13,734 nt of DNA from an uncultured Coriobacteriaceae bacterium (GCA_900555105.1 USJP01000011.1:1-13734); one strand, 5' to 3'; positions 1-6,017 are shown, counted from the stretch's first letter. The notes: a model not told the origin generated them from the sequence alone. A program made the numbers and translations.

Positions 1-524
1 AGCGCCGCGGCGCTCAAGGGGGCCGTGGCCGATGAGGGGGCTGCGCTGGGTTCAGGGCAGACAACGGGCGAGGGGGACTCTGCGGGGAGGGACTGCGCCG
101 CATCGTTGTGGCCGGCGAAGTCGGCCGCAGACGCGCTCGCGTTGTCGCATGCGTGTGCCTGCGCCGCCTGTTCGGTGACGGATGGTGCCTGTACCTGCGC
201 TTCTGGGATGGGGGCGGCTGGAGCTGCTGGTGTGGCAGCAGGGCCTGTCGGGGCGATGTCGGCGCCGTCCACCTCGACTTCGAGCGTGACAGGCTCCATG
301 GTTATCTCGCCCATGAGGGCCTCGACTGCCTCGCGGTACTTGCCCATGAGGTTGCGTGCGGCCCATTTCTGCTTGGTTGTCAGACGCATGACCGCGCCGT
401 CGAACGACGAGGGGCTTGCCCGTTCGAGCCAAGCGAGGAGATCGTCCTGCCCTTTGGCGCGCACTTCGTCGAGCATGTCGGCCCAGAGGAACTGGGCGTC
501 TTGTTCGAACATCTCCTGGTCCAT
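1..524 (-). CDS. dnaA: Chromosomal replication initiator protein DnaA, N-terminal part (runs off left edge)
   Basis: Reading leftwards from the ATG at 524-522, the frame stays open for 174 codons to the window edge. Residues about 5-83 look like DnaA domain I, the helicase-loading and self-interaction domain: FLWADMLDEV at 12-21, then LERASPSSFDG, the region KYREAVEGLMGEIT and a closing strand VTLEVEV. From about residue 87 the sequence becomes Ala/Pro/Glu-rich, matching the flexible domain II linker, which is long in actinobacterial DnaA. The AAA+ ATPase and DNA-binding domains III and IV would lie outside the window. The ribosome site AAGGGAGGT (538-530) sits inside the last codons of the upstream ATPase gene, whose stop is only 3 bases away, so the two genes should be translationally coupled. 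Location next to an origin-like region and rpmH supports the call. The core domains are not visible, so identity rests on domain I and context. Confidence 0.85.
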   Translation of the reverse strand, partial: MDQEMFEQDAQFLWADMLDEVRAKGQDDLLAWLERASPSSFDGAVMRLTTKQKWAARNLMGKYREAVEALMGEITMEPVTLEVEVDGADIAPTGPAATPAAPAAPIPEAQVQAPSVTEQAAQAHACDNASASAADFAGHNDAAQSLPAESPSPVVCPEPSAAPSSATAPLSAAA

Positions 525-527
525 GCG

Positions 528-1895
528 TTACCTCCCTTGCGCGATCTCGCCGAGAAGGCGGTGTCCCGCCTCGGTCAGTACGTATTTCTGGCCGTTCTTC
601 ACAATGAAGCCGGCCTCGGCAATCTTCTGCAAACGCCTTCCTGCTGTGGCGTTTGACATGCCTGTGGCTTGCGCCACCTCGGTGCCGCCCACCTTCTCAA
701 AGTTGAAGAAGAGCGAGATGATCTGCACTTCTTCCTGGTCGAAGGGGGTGTTTGCATATGTGGTGCCTTGGGGCGGGGGCACGTTGGCACCTTGTGGGTT
801 GCTTGCTGGCGCGAATGCTGCCTGGGGGGCTGGGCTCGTTTCACCGTACGGCATGCCCTGCATGGGTGTGGCGTTTGCGGGCCATTGGGTCCCGGCGGCG
901 TACGGGTTCCATCCGCCTGGAGGCGTCTGGGGCATACCGGCTTGGCCGTAGGGCATTGTCCCCGGTTGATTCCACGCGCCTTGTTGCTGCGCGCCGGGAA
1001 TGGGTGCCTGCGGGTAGGCACCTTGCGGCTGCTGCTGCCAAGCTTGACCGGGGGTGCCCTGTGCATATCCGGGGTTGCCGCCTGGCATGCCGGGATGCAT
1101 TGACGACTGGCCGTACATGGTCTGGCCTGCAGGTGCATACCCTTGAGGGCCAGGATAGGCTCCCTGTTGAAAACCTTGCGCACCGCTCTGGGGCATTCCG
1201 TACATATTGAGCGGCTGTCCTTGTCCCATGCCCTGGGGATACCCTCCCTGTCCAGCCATGGGATAGCCGACTTGAGCCTGCATGCCGGCAGGGTAGGGGG
1301 CTGCTGCATTCTGGGAAGCCCCCGTTGCGGTGTCGGGGTTGGGCGCGCTGCCGGACGTGGGCTCGTCCTTGTGGGCCAGCGACACGGTGATGACGGCGCC
1401 TTGCCCCAGGTTGTCCTCGATGGAAATGCTGCCGTGCTGGAGCTTGACCGTGGCCTCCACCATGGGAAGCCCCGAGCCGGTGCCTCGTATGTAGCGCTTC
1501 ATCGCCTTGGTGGCGCTGGAGAACGTAGGGCGAAGGGCCGCTTGCTTGTTGGGGATACCCGGTCCCTGGTCGGAGAACGAGATGGTCTGACCCTTGTCCA
1601 TGATAGATATCGTCGGTTCGATGAACTGGGCGTGGATGTAGTTTTCAACCAGCTCACGAATGATGTGCCAGGGCCAGTCGCCTCCTTGCTGGGTGGCGAG
1701 CTCCCATACGTTCTTTGTGATCTCGTCGAGGTAGGTGCGCACGTCGCTGGGCGGTACCGTCACCACGCGCGGCGGCACTGTCATGGAGTCATATACGGCT
1801 ATGCGGGCAGGCTGCTTGGGCGCGATGATTTCATCGTCGTCGCTTTCCTGTGCGTCGCCTGAGTTTTCCACGAATGGGTAGAACGTGTCCGACAA
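528..1895 (-). CDS. GHKL-type ATPase with Pro/Gln-rich linker and C-terminal winged helix, in operon with dnaA
   Basis: 455 aa. An acidic N-terminus is followed by a histidine-kinase-type ATPase fold: N box RELVENYIHA at 80-89, G1 box SDQGPGIP at 108-115, G2 box RGTGSGLPMVEA at 137-148 and a closing GQGAVITVSL at 164-173. There is no phospho-acceptor histidine domain and no membrane segment, so it is not an ordinary sensor kinase. Residues about 175-384 are a low-complexity linker rich in Gly, Pro, Gln, Met, Tyr and Ala. Residues about 385-452 (FDQEEVQIIS to LTEAGHRLL) look like a winged helix of the MarR/ArsR sort, with TEVAQATGMSNATAGRRLQKI as the helix-turn-helix. The TTG start at 1895 is chosen because GGGAGG (1906-1901) precedes it by 5 bases. 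The gene ends 3 bases before dnaA and overlaps its ribosome site. Inference: a cytoplasmic ATP-responsive DNA-binding regulator, perhaps of replication initiation. I do not recognise a named family. Confidence 0.85.
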   Translation of the reverse strand: MSDTFYPFVENSGDAQESDDDEIIAPKQPARIAVYDSMTVPPRVVTVPPSDVRTYLDEITKNVWELATQQGGDWPWHIIRELVENYIHAQFIEPTISIMDKGQTISFSDQGPGIPNKQAALRPTFSSATKAMKRYIRGTGSGLPMVEATVKLQHGSISIEDNLGQGAVITVSLAHKDEPTSGSAPNPDTATGASQNAAAPYPAGMQAQVGYPMAGQGGYPQGMGQGQPLNMYGMPQSGAQGFQQGAYPGPQGYAPAGQTMYGQSSMHPGMPGGNPGYAQGTPGQAWQQQPQGAYPQAPIPGAQQQGAWNQPGTMPYGQAGMPQTPPGGWNPYAAGTQWPANATPMQGMPYGETSPAPQAAFAPASNPQGANVPPPQGTTYANTPFDQEEVQIISLFFNFEKVGGTEVAQATGMSNATAGRRLQKIAEAGFIVKNGQKYVLTEAGHRLLGEIAQGR

Positions 1896-1949
1896 GATTT
1901 CCTCCCTGAGAACGATAAGAATGAATCTTACGCTCTTTGGGGACTTGTA

Positions 1950-1976
1950 TTTTCAACATTTCATTGATGTTGAAAA
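1950..1976. repeat. Inverted pair of TTTTCAACAT, origin repeat
   Basis: TTTTCAACAT at 1950-1959 and its reverse complement at 1967-1976 form a perfect 10-bp inverted repeat with a 7-base spacer. It lies about 55 bases upstream of the ATPase-dnaA start codon, where a DnaA-type protein could bind and feed back on the operon. Confidence 0.7.
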
Positions 1977-2099
1977 CTTCTCAACTTTCCTAGGTTTCAA
2001 ACTTTTCACCTGAAAAATGAACAGATAGCAGTGAAAACAATCAACATTTCAACTGAGTTTTTCATTTTTGACAGAAAATCGGCTTCAGTTTTTAGCCTC

Positions 2100-2130
2100 T
2101 GTTGAAAAGTTAGGTGAAAAGTTGAAAAGT
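2100..2130. repeat. Tandem GTTGAAAAGT / AGGTGAAAAGT repeats at the origin
   Basis: GTTGAAAAGT occurs at 2101-2110 and again at 2121-2130, with AGGTGAAAAGT at 2112-2122 between them, giving three phased minus-strand nonamers about 8 to 12 bases apart. The middle copy is the exact reverse complement of ACTTTTCACCT at 2001-2011. Close regular spacing suggests cooperative binding of one protein, most simply DnaA. Confidence 0.7.
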
Positions 2131-2225
2131 TTTCTATCAAGGAGAACCTTGCTGGATTACATTGAGAATTGTGGAGAGGTTTTACCGTTTTACGTGCAGT
2201 TTTTGCACGGTACTCCTATGCTTTA

Positions 2226-2254
2226 TTGACATCATTTGTCGTGGTGGATAGGAT
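2226..2254 (+). promoter_or_regulatory. Probable sigma-70-type promoter of the rpmH operon
   Basis: A perfect -35 TTGACA (2226-2231) is followed after 17 bases by TAGGAT (2249-2254), which matches the -10 consensus at four of six positions. Transcription would start near 2261, about 45 bases before the rpmH start codon. Confidence 0.7.
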
Positions 2255-2306
2255 TGGCAAACTGCAATAGCCGCCATTTGTGCTTTATATATATCAGGAG
2301 GATTCG

Positions 2307-2462
2307 ATGAAGCGCACTTATCAGCCCAATAAGAGGCATCGTGCCAAGGTGCACGGCTTCCGTGCCCGTATGGCCACCAAGAACGGCCGCAAGGTTCTCG
2401 CCCGCCGTCGTGCTAAGGGCCGTGCCAAGCTCACCGTTTCTGACGAGCGTCACACGAAGTAA
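2307..2462 (+). CDS. rpmH: 50S ribosomal protein L34
   Basis: 51 aa, strongly basic, with the L34 signature [19 protein letters not shown] followed by [20 protein letters not shown]34 is a small protein of the large ribosomal subunit. The ATG at 2307 is preceded by a perfect AGGAGG (2296-2301), which decides the start over an upstream in-frame TTG. It is a few residues longer than the usual 44-47 aa because of a C-terminal tail after RAKGRAKL ending in SDERHTK. It is first in the rpmH-rnpA-yidD-yidC-jag cluster, and rnpA starts 24 bases after its stop. Confidence 0.97.
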   Translation: MKRTYQPNKRHRAKVHGFRARMATKNGRKVLARRRAKGRAKLTVSDERHTK

Positions 2463-2486
2463 CTTTCATTGGATGACCAAGGCTGC

Positions 2487-2816
2487 ATGAACATCATTAA
2501 GTCCAGCGAGCAAATCAGCGAGCTGTTCAGCCAAGGGAAAAGGGTTTCTGCCAAAGAGATCCGCATCATCTATAAAAAGCACGATGAGCAACGCGACCCC
2601 TGTGGTCGCGTTGCTTTTATAGCGGGAAAAAAGCTCGGCAATGCCGTAGTTCGTAACCGCAGCAAGCGCGTTATGCGCGAGGTTGCCCGTGAGAACGGTC
2701 TACCCGTTGAGGGATACGACATCCTGCTCATGGCAACCCCTGCAACGCGCGGTGCAGATCATGATGTGCTCAGCTCTTCTTTGGCAAAGGCTCTTCGTCG
2801 TGCGGACATTCGGTAA
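2487..2816 (+). CDS. rnpA: Ribonuclease P protein component
   Basis: 109 aa from the ATG at 2487. The protein subunit binds the RNase P RNA and helps mature the 5' ends of tRNAs. The N-terminus [20 protein letters not shown] fits the family start, and the RNR motif appears as [16 protein letters not shown] at about residues 52-67. A longer frame from the TTG at 2469 is possible, but it adds six residues unlike the family. Only a weak AAGG precedes the ATG, so translation may be coupled to rpmH. The gene follows rpmH and precedes yidD by 2 bases, the near-universal order. Confidence 0.95.
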   Translation: MNIIKSSEQISELFSQGKRVSAKEIRIIYKKHDEQRDPCGRVAFIAGKKLGNAVVRNRSKRVMREVARENGLPVEGYDILLMATPATRGADHDVLSSSLAKALRRADIR

Positions 2817-2818
2817 CG

Positions 2819-3112
2819 ATGTCTAGGCTGTCGGGCGCATGGGAAAAGGTGAGGCGCATTCCGCGTTGGCTTGGAATGTGTCTCATCAATTTTTATCGGG
2901 GGTGTATCTCTCCTCGTTTTCCTGCCTGTTGTCGATATGTGCCGACGTGTTCGCAGTACGCCCTTTGTGCTGTGGAGCGCTTTGGATTGCTCAAGGGTTC
3001 ATGGCTGTCGCTGAAGAGGATTCTGCGTTGCAATCCTTTTCATGAAGGCGGTTATGATCCTGTACCACAAACCTTCTCCTTGTTTGGGAGAAACGGGAAT
3101 ACAAATCGTTAG
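2819..3112 (+). CDS. yidD: Membrane protein insertion efficiency factor YidD
   Basis: 97 aa. YidD is a small membrane-associated protein thought to help YidC-dependent insertion of inner-membrane proteins. The family core is unmistakable: [21 protein letters not shown] at about 24-44, [12 protein letters not shown], then [25 protein letters not shown] at 59-83. The cysteine-rich [11 protein letters not shown] segment is the hallmark. The ATG at 2819 lies 2 bases after the rnpA stop and has no strong ribosome site, so it is probably translated by coupling. The amphipathic N-terminus ([19 protein letters not shown]) probably touches the membrane. It precedes yidC by 62 bases. Confidence 0.95.
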   Translation: MSRLSGAWEKVRRIPRWLGMCLINFYRGCISPRFPACCRYVPTCSQYALCAVERFGLLKGSWLSLKRILRCNPFHEGGYDPVPQTFSLFGRNGNTNR

Positions 3113-3174
3113 GCCGACCTGTTAGGTAATGGAACGTCAGCACCTGTTGACATGATTTTTGACACGGAGGATCT

Positions 3175-3930
3175 ATGTGGGATTGGTTGATCACCTTCCT
3201 CTTCGACTGCATCCAGGGCCTTGAGGGTCTCCTGGGTGACTGGGGTCTCGCCATCATCATCTTTACTGTCATCATTCGTCTTCTGCTTCTGCCTCTGACC
3301 TTCAAACAGCAGAAGTCCATGGCCGAGATGCAGATGGTTACCCCCCTGCTTCAGGAGCTGCAGACGAAGTATGCTGATGACCCCCAGCGTCTCAATGCTG
3401 AGATGACCAAGTTCTATGCCGAGCACAAGTTCAACCCCCTGGCGGGTTGTCTGCCCATGCTTGTGCAGATGCCTATCTTCTTTGCACTCTTCTCGGTTTT
3501 GCGCGACCATGTGCCCGCTGATGCCAGCTTCTACGGCATCCTTCCCTCGCTTGCAAACAACGCCGGTGGCATTCTGGCCACTGCTGGCTTTGGCGCTGCC
3601 ATCCCCTACATCATCTTTGTGATCCTGTTCGGCATTCTGACGTTCCTCCCCATGTATCTGCAGCAGAACTCCAACTCGATGACCAAGGGCATGGGCGCAT
3701 TCATGACCATCATGATGCTCTTTGTTGGTTGGTCTTCCCCTGCTGGCGTCGTGCTGTACGGGGTTGTTTCGAGCGGCTGCGGTGTCGTGCAGCAGCAGCT
3801 CATCTTCAAGAAGAAGAAGATTGAGGCTGAGGAGGAGCAGGCGGCTCTCGCTGCTTCGCAGCCCCCCAAGCCTGTCGAGGTTGATGTGGTGCGCCGCGAG
3901 CACAAGCCTCGTCCTCGCAAGAAGAGCTAA
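3175..3930 (+). CDS. yidC: Membrane protein insertase YidC/Oxa1
   Basis: 251 aa. It inserts proteins into the cytoplasmic membrane, alone or with SecYEG. The conserved cavity arginine is in TVIIRLLLLPLTFKQQKSM (Arg35), in the first core helix. The cytoplasmic hairpin follows at about 45-85 (KYADDPQRLNAEMTKFYAEH, then FNPLAGCLPMLVQMPIFFALF). Further helices lie at about 88-110, 141-163 and 172-207, and a basic tail ends RPRKKS. The large periplasmic domain of Gram-negative YidC is absent, as in Gram-positive forms. No N-terminal signal peptide or lipobox cysteine is visible, unlike SpoIIIJ-type YidC. GGAGGA (3167-3172) precedes the ATG closely. A perfect parS site lies directly after its stop codon. 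Confidence 0.95.
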   Translation: MWDWLITFLFDCIQGLEGLLGDWGLAIIIFTVIIRLLLLPLTFKQQKSMAEMQMVTPLLQELQTKYADDPQRLNAEMTKFYAEHKFNPLAGCLPMLVQMPIFFALFSVLRDHVPADASFYGILPSLANNAGGILATAGFGAAIPYIIFVILFGILTFLPMYLQQNSNSMTKGMGAFMTIMMLFVGWSSPAGVVLYGVVSSGCGVVQQQLIFKKKKIEAEEEQAALAASQPPKPVEVDVVRREHKPRPRKKS

Positions 3931-3931
3931 G

Positions 3932-3947
3932 TGTTTCACGTGAAACA
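3932..3947. other. parS: parS centromere site (perfect)
   Basis: The 16-bp palindrome TGTTTCACGTGAAACA matches the consensus parS bound by chromosomal ParB. It lies in the 58-bp gap between yidC and jag, about 2.9 kb from the parA-parB genes and 1.8 kb from the candidate origin. Confidence 0.97.
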
Positions 3948-3988
3948 TATCATTTGCCGATGCTTTGAATAAGAGAGTAGTTGAGACC

Positions 3989-4618
3989 ATGGCAGAGTTT
4001 GAAGAGGAAGTGCTCGAGGAAGAATTTGAGGCTGAGGAGGCTTGCGATGAGCAGCCTGCGGCCGACGAGACTTCGCTGATTCCTGAAGAGTTTGCTGAGG
4101 TGGCGCGCAAGTACAAGGCTCATGAGTCCCTTTCCGATGACGACCTTGACCTTATTGCCGACACCTCGATTGAGGTTCTCCGTACGCTCCTTGGTTTCTT
4201 CGGCGCCGAGGGTGCAACCATCGATGAGTATGATGGTGGCGACGGCGAGCTGATTTTTGATGTGAGCAATGCCGACCTTGCGCTGCTCATTGGACGTCAT
4301 GGCAAGACGCTTGAGTCGTTTCAGTACATGTTTAGTGCCATTGTGCACAACAAGCTGGGCTTCAAGTTTCCTGTCGTTGTGGACATTGAAAGCTACAAGA
4401 GCCGCCGCCGTGCAAAGCTTGAGGCTATTGCCAAGTCGAGCGCCGCTCGTGCTCTGCAGCGCGGCCAGGAAGTGCGACTTCATCCTATGAAGTCCTACGA
4501 GCGTAAGATTGTGCACCTGACCTTGCGCAGCAACCCTAACGTTGTGACGCATTCTGAAGGTCAAGAGCCCAATCGCTGCGTCGTTGTTGTTCCGGCTTCC
4601 AAGAAACAGGGCAAGTAG
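3989..4618 (+). CDS. jag: RNA-binding protein Jag/KhpB (KH and R3H domains)
   Basis: 209 aa from the ATG at 3989. Jag (KhpB, EloR) is a cytoplasmic RNA-binding protein linked in Gram-positives to cell elongation and sRNA binding. A very acidic N-terminus (residues 1-35, many Glu) is followed by the KH domain with the GxxG loop LLIGRHGKTLESFQYM (about 99-114, loop 102-105). An R3H domain follows with the Arg-x3-His motif in YERKIVHL (Arg172, His176) and ends SEGQEPNRCVVVVP. The usual Jag-N domain is not evident, and the acidic stretch takes its place. An upstream in-frame TTG at 3965 has no ribosome site, so the ATG is preferred. It is last in the rpmH cluster and is followed by a strong terminator. 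Confidence 0.93.
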   Translation: MAEFEEEVLEEEFEAEEACDEQPAADETSLIPEEFAEVARKYKAHESLSDDDLDLIADTSIEVLRTLLGFFGAEGATIDEYDGGDGELIFDVSNADLALLIGRHGKTLESFQYMFSAIVHNKLGFKFPVVVDIESYKSRRRAKLEAIAKSSAARALQRGQEVRLHPMKSYERKIVHLTLRSNPNVVTHSEGQEPNRCVVVVPASKKQGK

Positions 4619-4650
4619 CAAGAGCTTTTTCAACAAGCACTGTGATTGAG

Positions 4651-4682
4651 AAGAGGGAGACGTGAGTCTCCCTCTTTTTTTT
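4651..4682 (+). terminator. Rho-independent terminator after jag
   Basis: An 11-bp perfect stem, AAGAGGGAGAC (4651-4661) with GTCTCCCTCTT (4666-4676), closes a GTGA tetraloop and runs into an eight-T tract (4675-4682). It ends the rpmH-jag transcription unit. Confidence 0.95.
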
Positions 4683-4804
4683 GACAAGAAACCACGGTAC
4701 ATTGTTTTTAGGCAAAACAAGTGTACGGGTTGGATGACAGAGAATGGTTGAAAACCAGGCCGTCAGCTTCTTCGTTTGTCTGTGATTCTGGGGTGTCAGT
4801 AAGA

Positions 4805-4985
4805 AACGGACTATGAATCAAGTAATTCGACGCCTGGGCTTTTCTTTGCCTTTTGAGTCTCACCCAAGAGAGTGGAATGCAAATCAACCACTCCAGCATT
4901 TGGGTTTATCTTTGTCTCTTGAGCGTCATCCAAGAGGATGAAATGCAAATCAGGTACTTGTGCTTTCGGGCTTGTCTATGTCTAG
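4805..4985. repeat. Degenerate 66-bp tandem repeat in the jag-rsmG gap
   Basis: This lies in the 509-bp stretch between jag and rsmG, which holds the jag terminator, these repeats and nothing else I can call. Units at 4835-4900 and 4901-4966 align without gaps at 49 of 66 bases; both contain CAAGAG and AATGCAAATCA at the same offset. A third unit starts at 4967 and decays after about 20 bases. A degenerate copy precedes 4835, clearest at 4808-4834. Because 66 is divisible by three, the repeat can be read as a 22-aa repeat on either strand. On the minus strand (4975 to stop 4811) the units read SPKAQVPDLHFILLD..., NPNAGVVDLHSTLLGE... and SPGVELLDS-stop. Upstream in that frame, GAG- and AAG-like codons have become TAG. 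This could be a relic of a repetitive gene or an intergenic repeat element. Confidence 0.7.
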
Positions 4986-5127
4986 ATTCAAGGTATGAGT
5001 CTTAGCTGCTTTGCTGATAAAGCGTATGTCTCATAAGGCTGGAGCCTCAGACCTTTTACAATCATTGGGTAAAGAATTTTCTCAAGACAAAACGTACGTA
5101 CTGCGAACAACGGAAAGGAACCTGCGC

Positions 5128-5913
5128 ATGGAAACAAGCGAAGCGCCTCGCCGCAAACATGTTGCTGATATCCCTGAGAACCTTGAAGAGCAAGCTGAAA
5201 AGTTGGTTGGCTTGTGTCAGAAGCTCAATCTTGAAGTAGGCCAGGAGCAGGCGAGGAAGCTTGTGGACTACCTTGTTTTGATGCTGAAGCAAAACGAGGT
5301 TATGAACCTGACTGCCATCAAGGAGTGGGACAAGGCCCTTGTGTTGCATCTTGCCGACTCCCTCGTTCCCCTGCCTGAGTTTTCCAAGGTCATGGCAAAG
5401 AATCCTGACAAGCCATTTCTTGACATGGGAGCCGGCGCCGGCTTGCCTGGTATTCCTCTTACTATTGCCACGTTGAACACTACAGGTGTTCTGTGCGATT
5501 CGGTCAAGAAGAAGATGGCTGCTGTTGAGGGGTTCATTACGGCTCTTAATTTGGGCGACAGGCTGTCCACGACGTCGGTGAGGCTTGAAGAGCTCGGCAA
5601 CACGCACCGTGGAGTGTTTGGGTGTGTGACTGCTAGGGCCCTTGCGAGTTTGCCTGTTCTTGTGGAGTATGCGACTCCGCTGCTCGCAAAAGGCGGATCG
5701 TTCATTGCCATCAAAGGCAAGCCTGAGCCTGAGGAGATTAAGGCTGGCTCCAAGGCTGCACAGCTCTGTGGTCTGTCGGTTGTGTCTACGCGCACGATTG
5801 AGCTTCCTGGGGATGCCGGGGAGAGAACCATCATTGTGTATGAGAAGGTAAAGGAGACAGGGCTTGCCTTGCCGCGTGCAGTTGGCGAAGCATCCAAGCA
5901 TCCTCTTGCATAG
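5128..5913 (+). CDS. rsmG: 16S rRNA (guanine(527)-N7)-methyltransferase RsmG
   Basis: 261 aa from the ATG at 5128, chosen because AAAGGAA (5114-5120) sits 7 bases upstream; earlier in-frame starts (5011, 5026) lack a ribosome site. The enzyme uses S-adenosylmethionine to methylate G527 of 16S rRNA, and its loss in other bacteria gives low-level streptomycin resistance. Family motifs appear in order: NEVMNLTAI at 56-64, HLADSL at 74-79, the SAM-binding glycine loop FLDMGAGAGLPGIPL at 97-111, VTARALASLPVLVEY at 167-181, the lysine-glycine AIKGK at 194-198, and RTIIVYEK at 233-240. Length is slightly above the usual 210-240 aa, with extra residues at both ends. In actinobacteria rsmG lies between jag and parA, as here. 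It is preceded by a terminator, so it must have its own promoter, which I could not place. Confidence 0.95.
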   Translation: METSEAPRRKHVADIPENLEEQAEKLVGLCQKLNLEVGQEQARKLVDYLVLMLKQNEVMNLTAIKEWDKALVLHLADSLVPLPEFSKVMAKNPDKPFLDMGAGAGLPGIPLTIATLNTTGVLCDSVKKKMAAVEGFITALNLGDRLSTTSVRLEELGNTHRGVFGCVTARALASLPVLVEYATPLLAKGGSFIAIKGKPEPEEIKAGSKAAQLCGLSVVSTRTIELPGDAGERTIIVYEKVKETGLALPRAVGEASKHPLA

Positions 5914-5991
5914 TGATTATCCTGGATTTGTTGCGACAAGGTTTGACCGTAAGAACGCTCTTGTGAGACCTAAAACAGTCTTGCAGTACTT

Positions 5992-6000
5992 TGGTATAAG
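5992..6000 (+). promoter_or_regulatory. Probable extended -10 promoter of parAB
   Basis: TGGTATAAG (5992-6000) combines the TGn extension with a near-consensus -10 TATAAG. No good -35 is seen at the proper distance, which extended -10 promoters tolerate. Transcription would begin near 6006-6008, inside the parS site at 6002-6017, so ParB bound there could control its own operon. Confidence 0.55.
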
Positions 6001-6001
6001 A

Positions 6002-6017
6002 TGTTTCACGTGAAACA
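6002..6017. other. parS: parS centromere site (perfect)
   Basis: A perfect TGTTTCACGTGAAACA palindrome lies between rsmG and parA, 26 bases before the parA start and immediately downstream of the putative -10 element. Confidence 0.97.

Larger units (their letters stand above)
1896..2306. other. oriC: Candidate chromosomal origin (oriC) between the dnaA operon and rpmH
   Basis: This is the roughly 410-bp AT-rich gap between the diverging dnaA operon and rpmH operon, the classical place for oriC. It contains a cluster of nonamers close to the Firmicutes-type DnaA box TTTTCCACA. TTTTCAACA occurs exactly at 1950-1958 (+), 1968-1976 (-) and 2100-2108 (-). TTTTCAACT is at 2120-2128 (-), TTTTCACCT at 2003-2011 (+) and 2112-2120 (-), TTTTCACTG at 2029-2037 (-) and ATTTCAACT at 2046-2054 (+). 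A TTTTCCACG lies nearby at 1864-1872 inside the ATPase gene. The stretch 2012-2100 is rich in A/T runs and could be an unwinding region. Genes on both sides point away from it, as expected for leading-strand bias. Not proven: a dnaA-dnaN gap outside the window could also carry origin function. Confidence 0.65.

Noticed and set aside
25..951. Long plus-strand open frame of 308 codons opposite dnaA and the ATPase gene
   Set aside because: It is antisense to dnaA and the ATPase gene, whose translations show clear family motifs, and it spans the junction of both. Its protein is low-complexity Ala/Ser/Cys-rich and has no recognisable domain; high GC suppresses stops.
2193..2209. CGTGCA/TGCACG hairpin between the origin repeats and the rpmH promoter
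   Set aside because: A 6-bp stem with a 5-base loop and no T run after it; too short and isolated to call a terminator or riboswitch.
3147..3152. TTGACA -35-like hexamer before yidC
   Set aside because: A -10 at 17 bases would fall on the yidC start codon and no -10-like hexamer is there; yidC is probably transcribed from the rpmH promoter.
4708..4899. 63-codon minus-strand ORF in the jag-rsmG gap
   Set aside because: It runs through the decayed repeat in a different frame from the one showing protein-like conservation and continues across non-repetitive sequence. No convincing ribosome site was seen and no family is recognisable.
5011..5127. N-terminal extension of RsmG from a TTG at 5011 or ATG at 5026
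   Set aside because: Neither has a ribosome site and the added residues do not resemble RsmG; the ATG at 5128 has AAAGGAA at good spacing.
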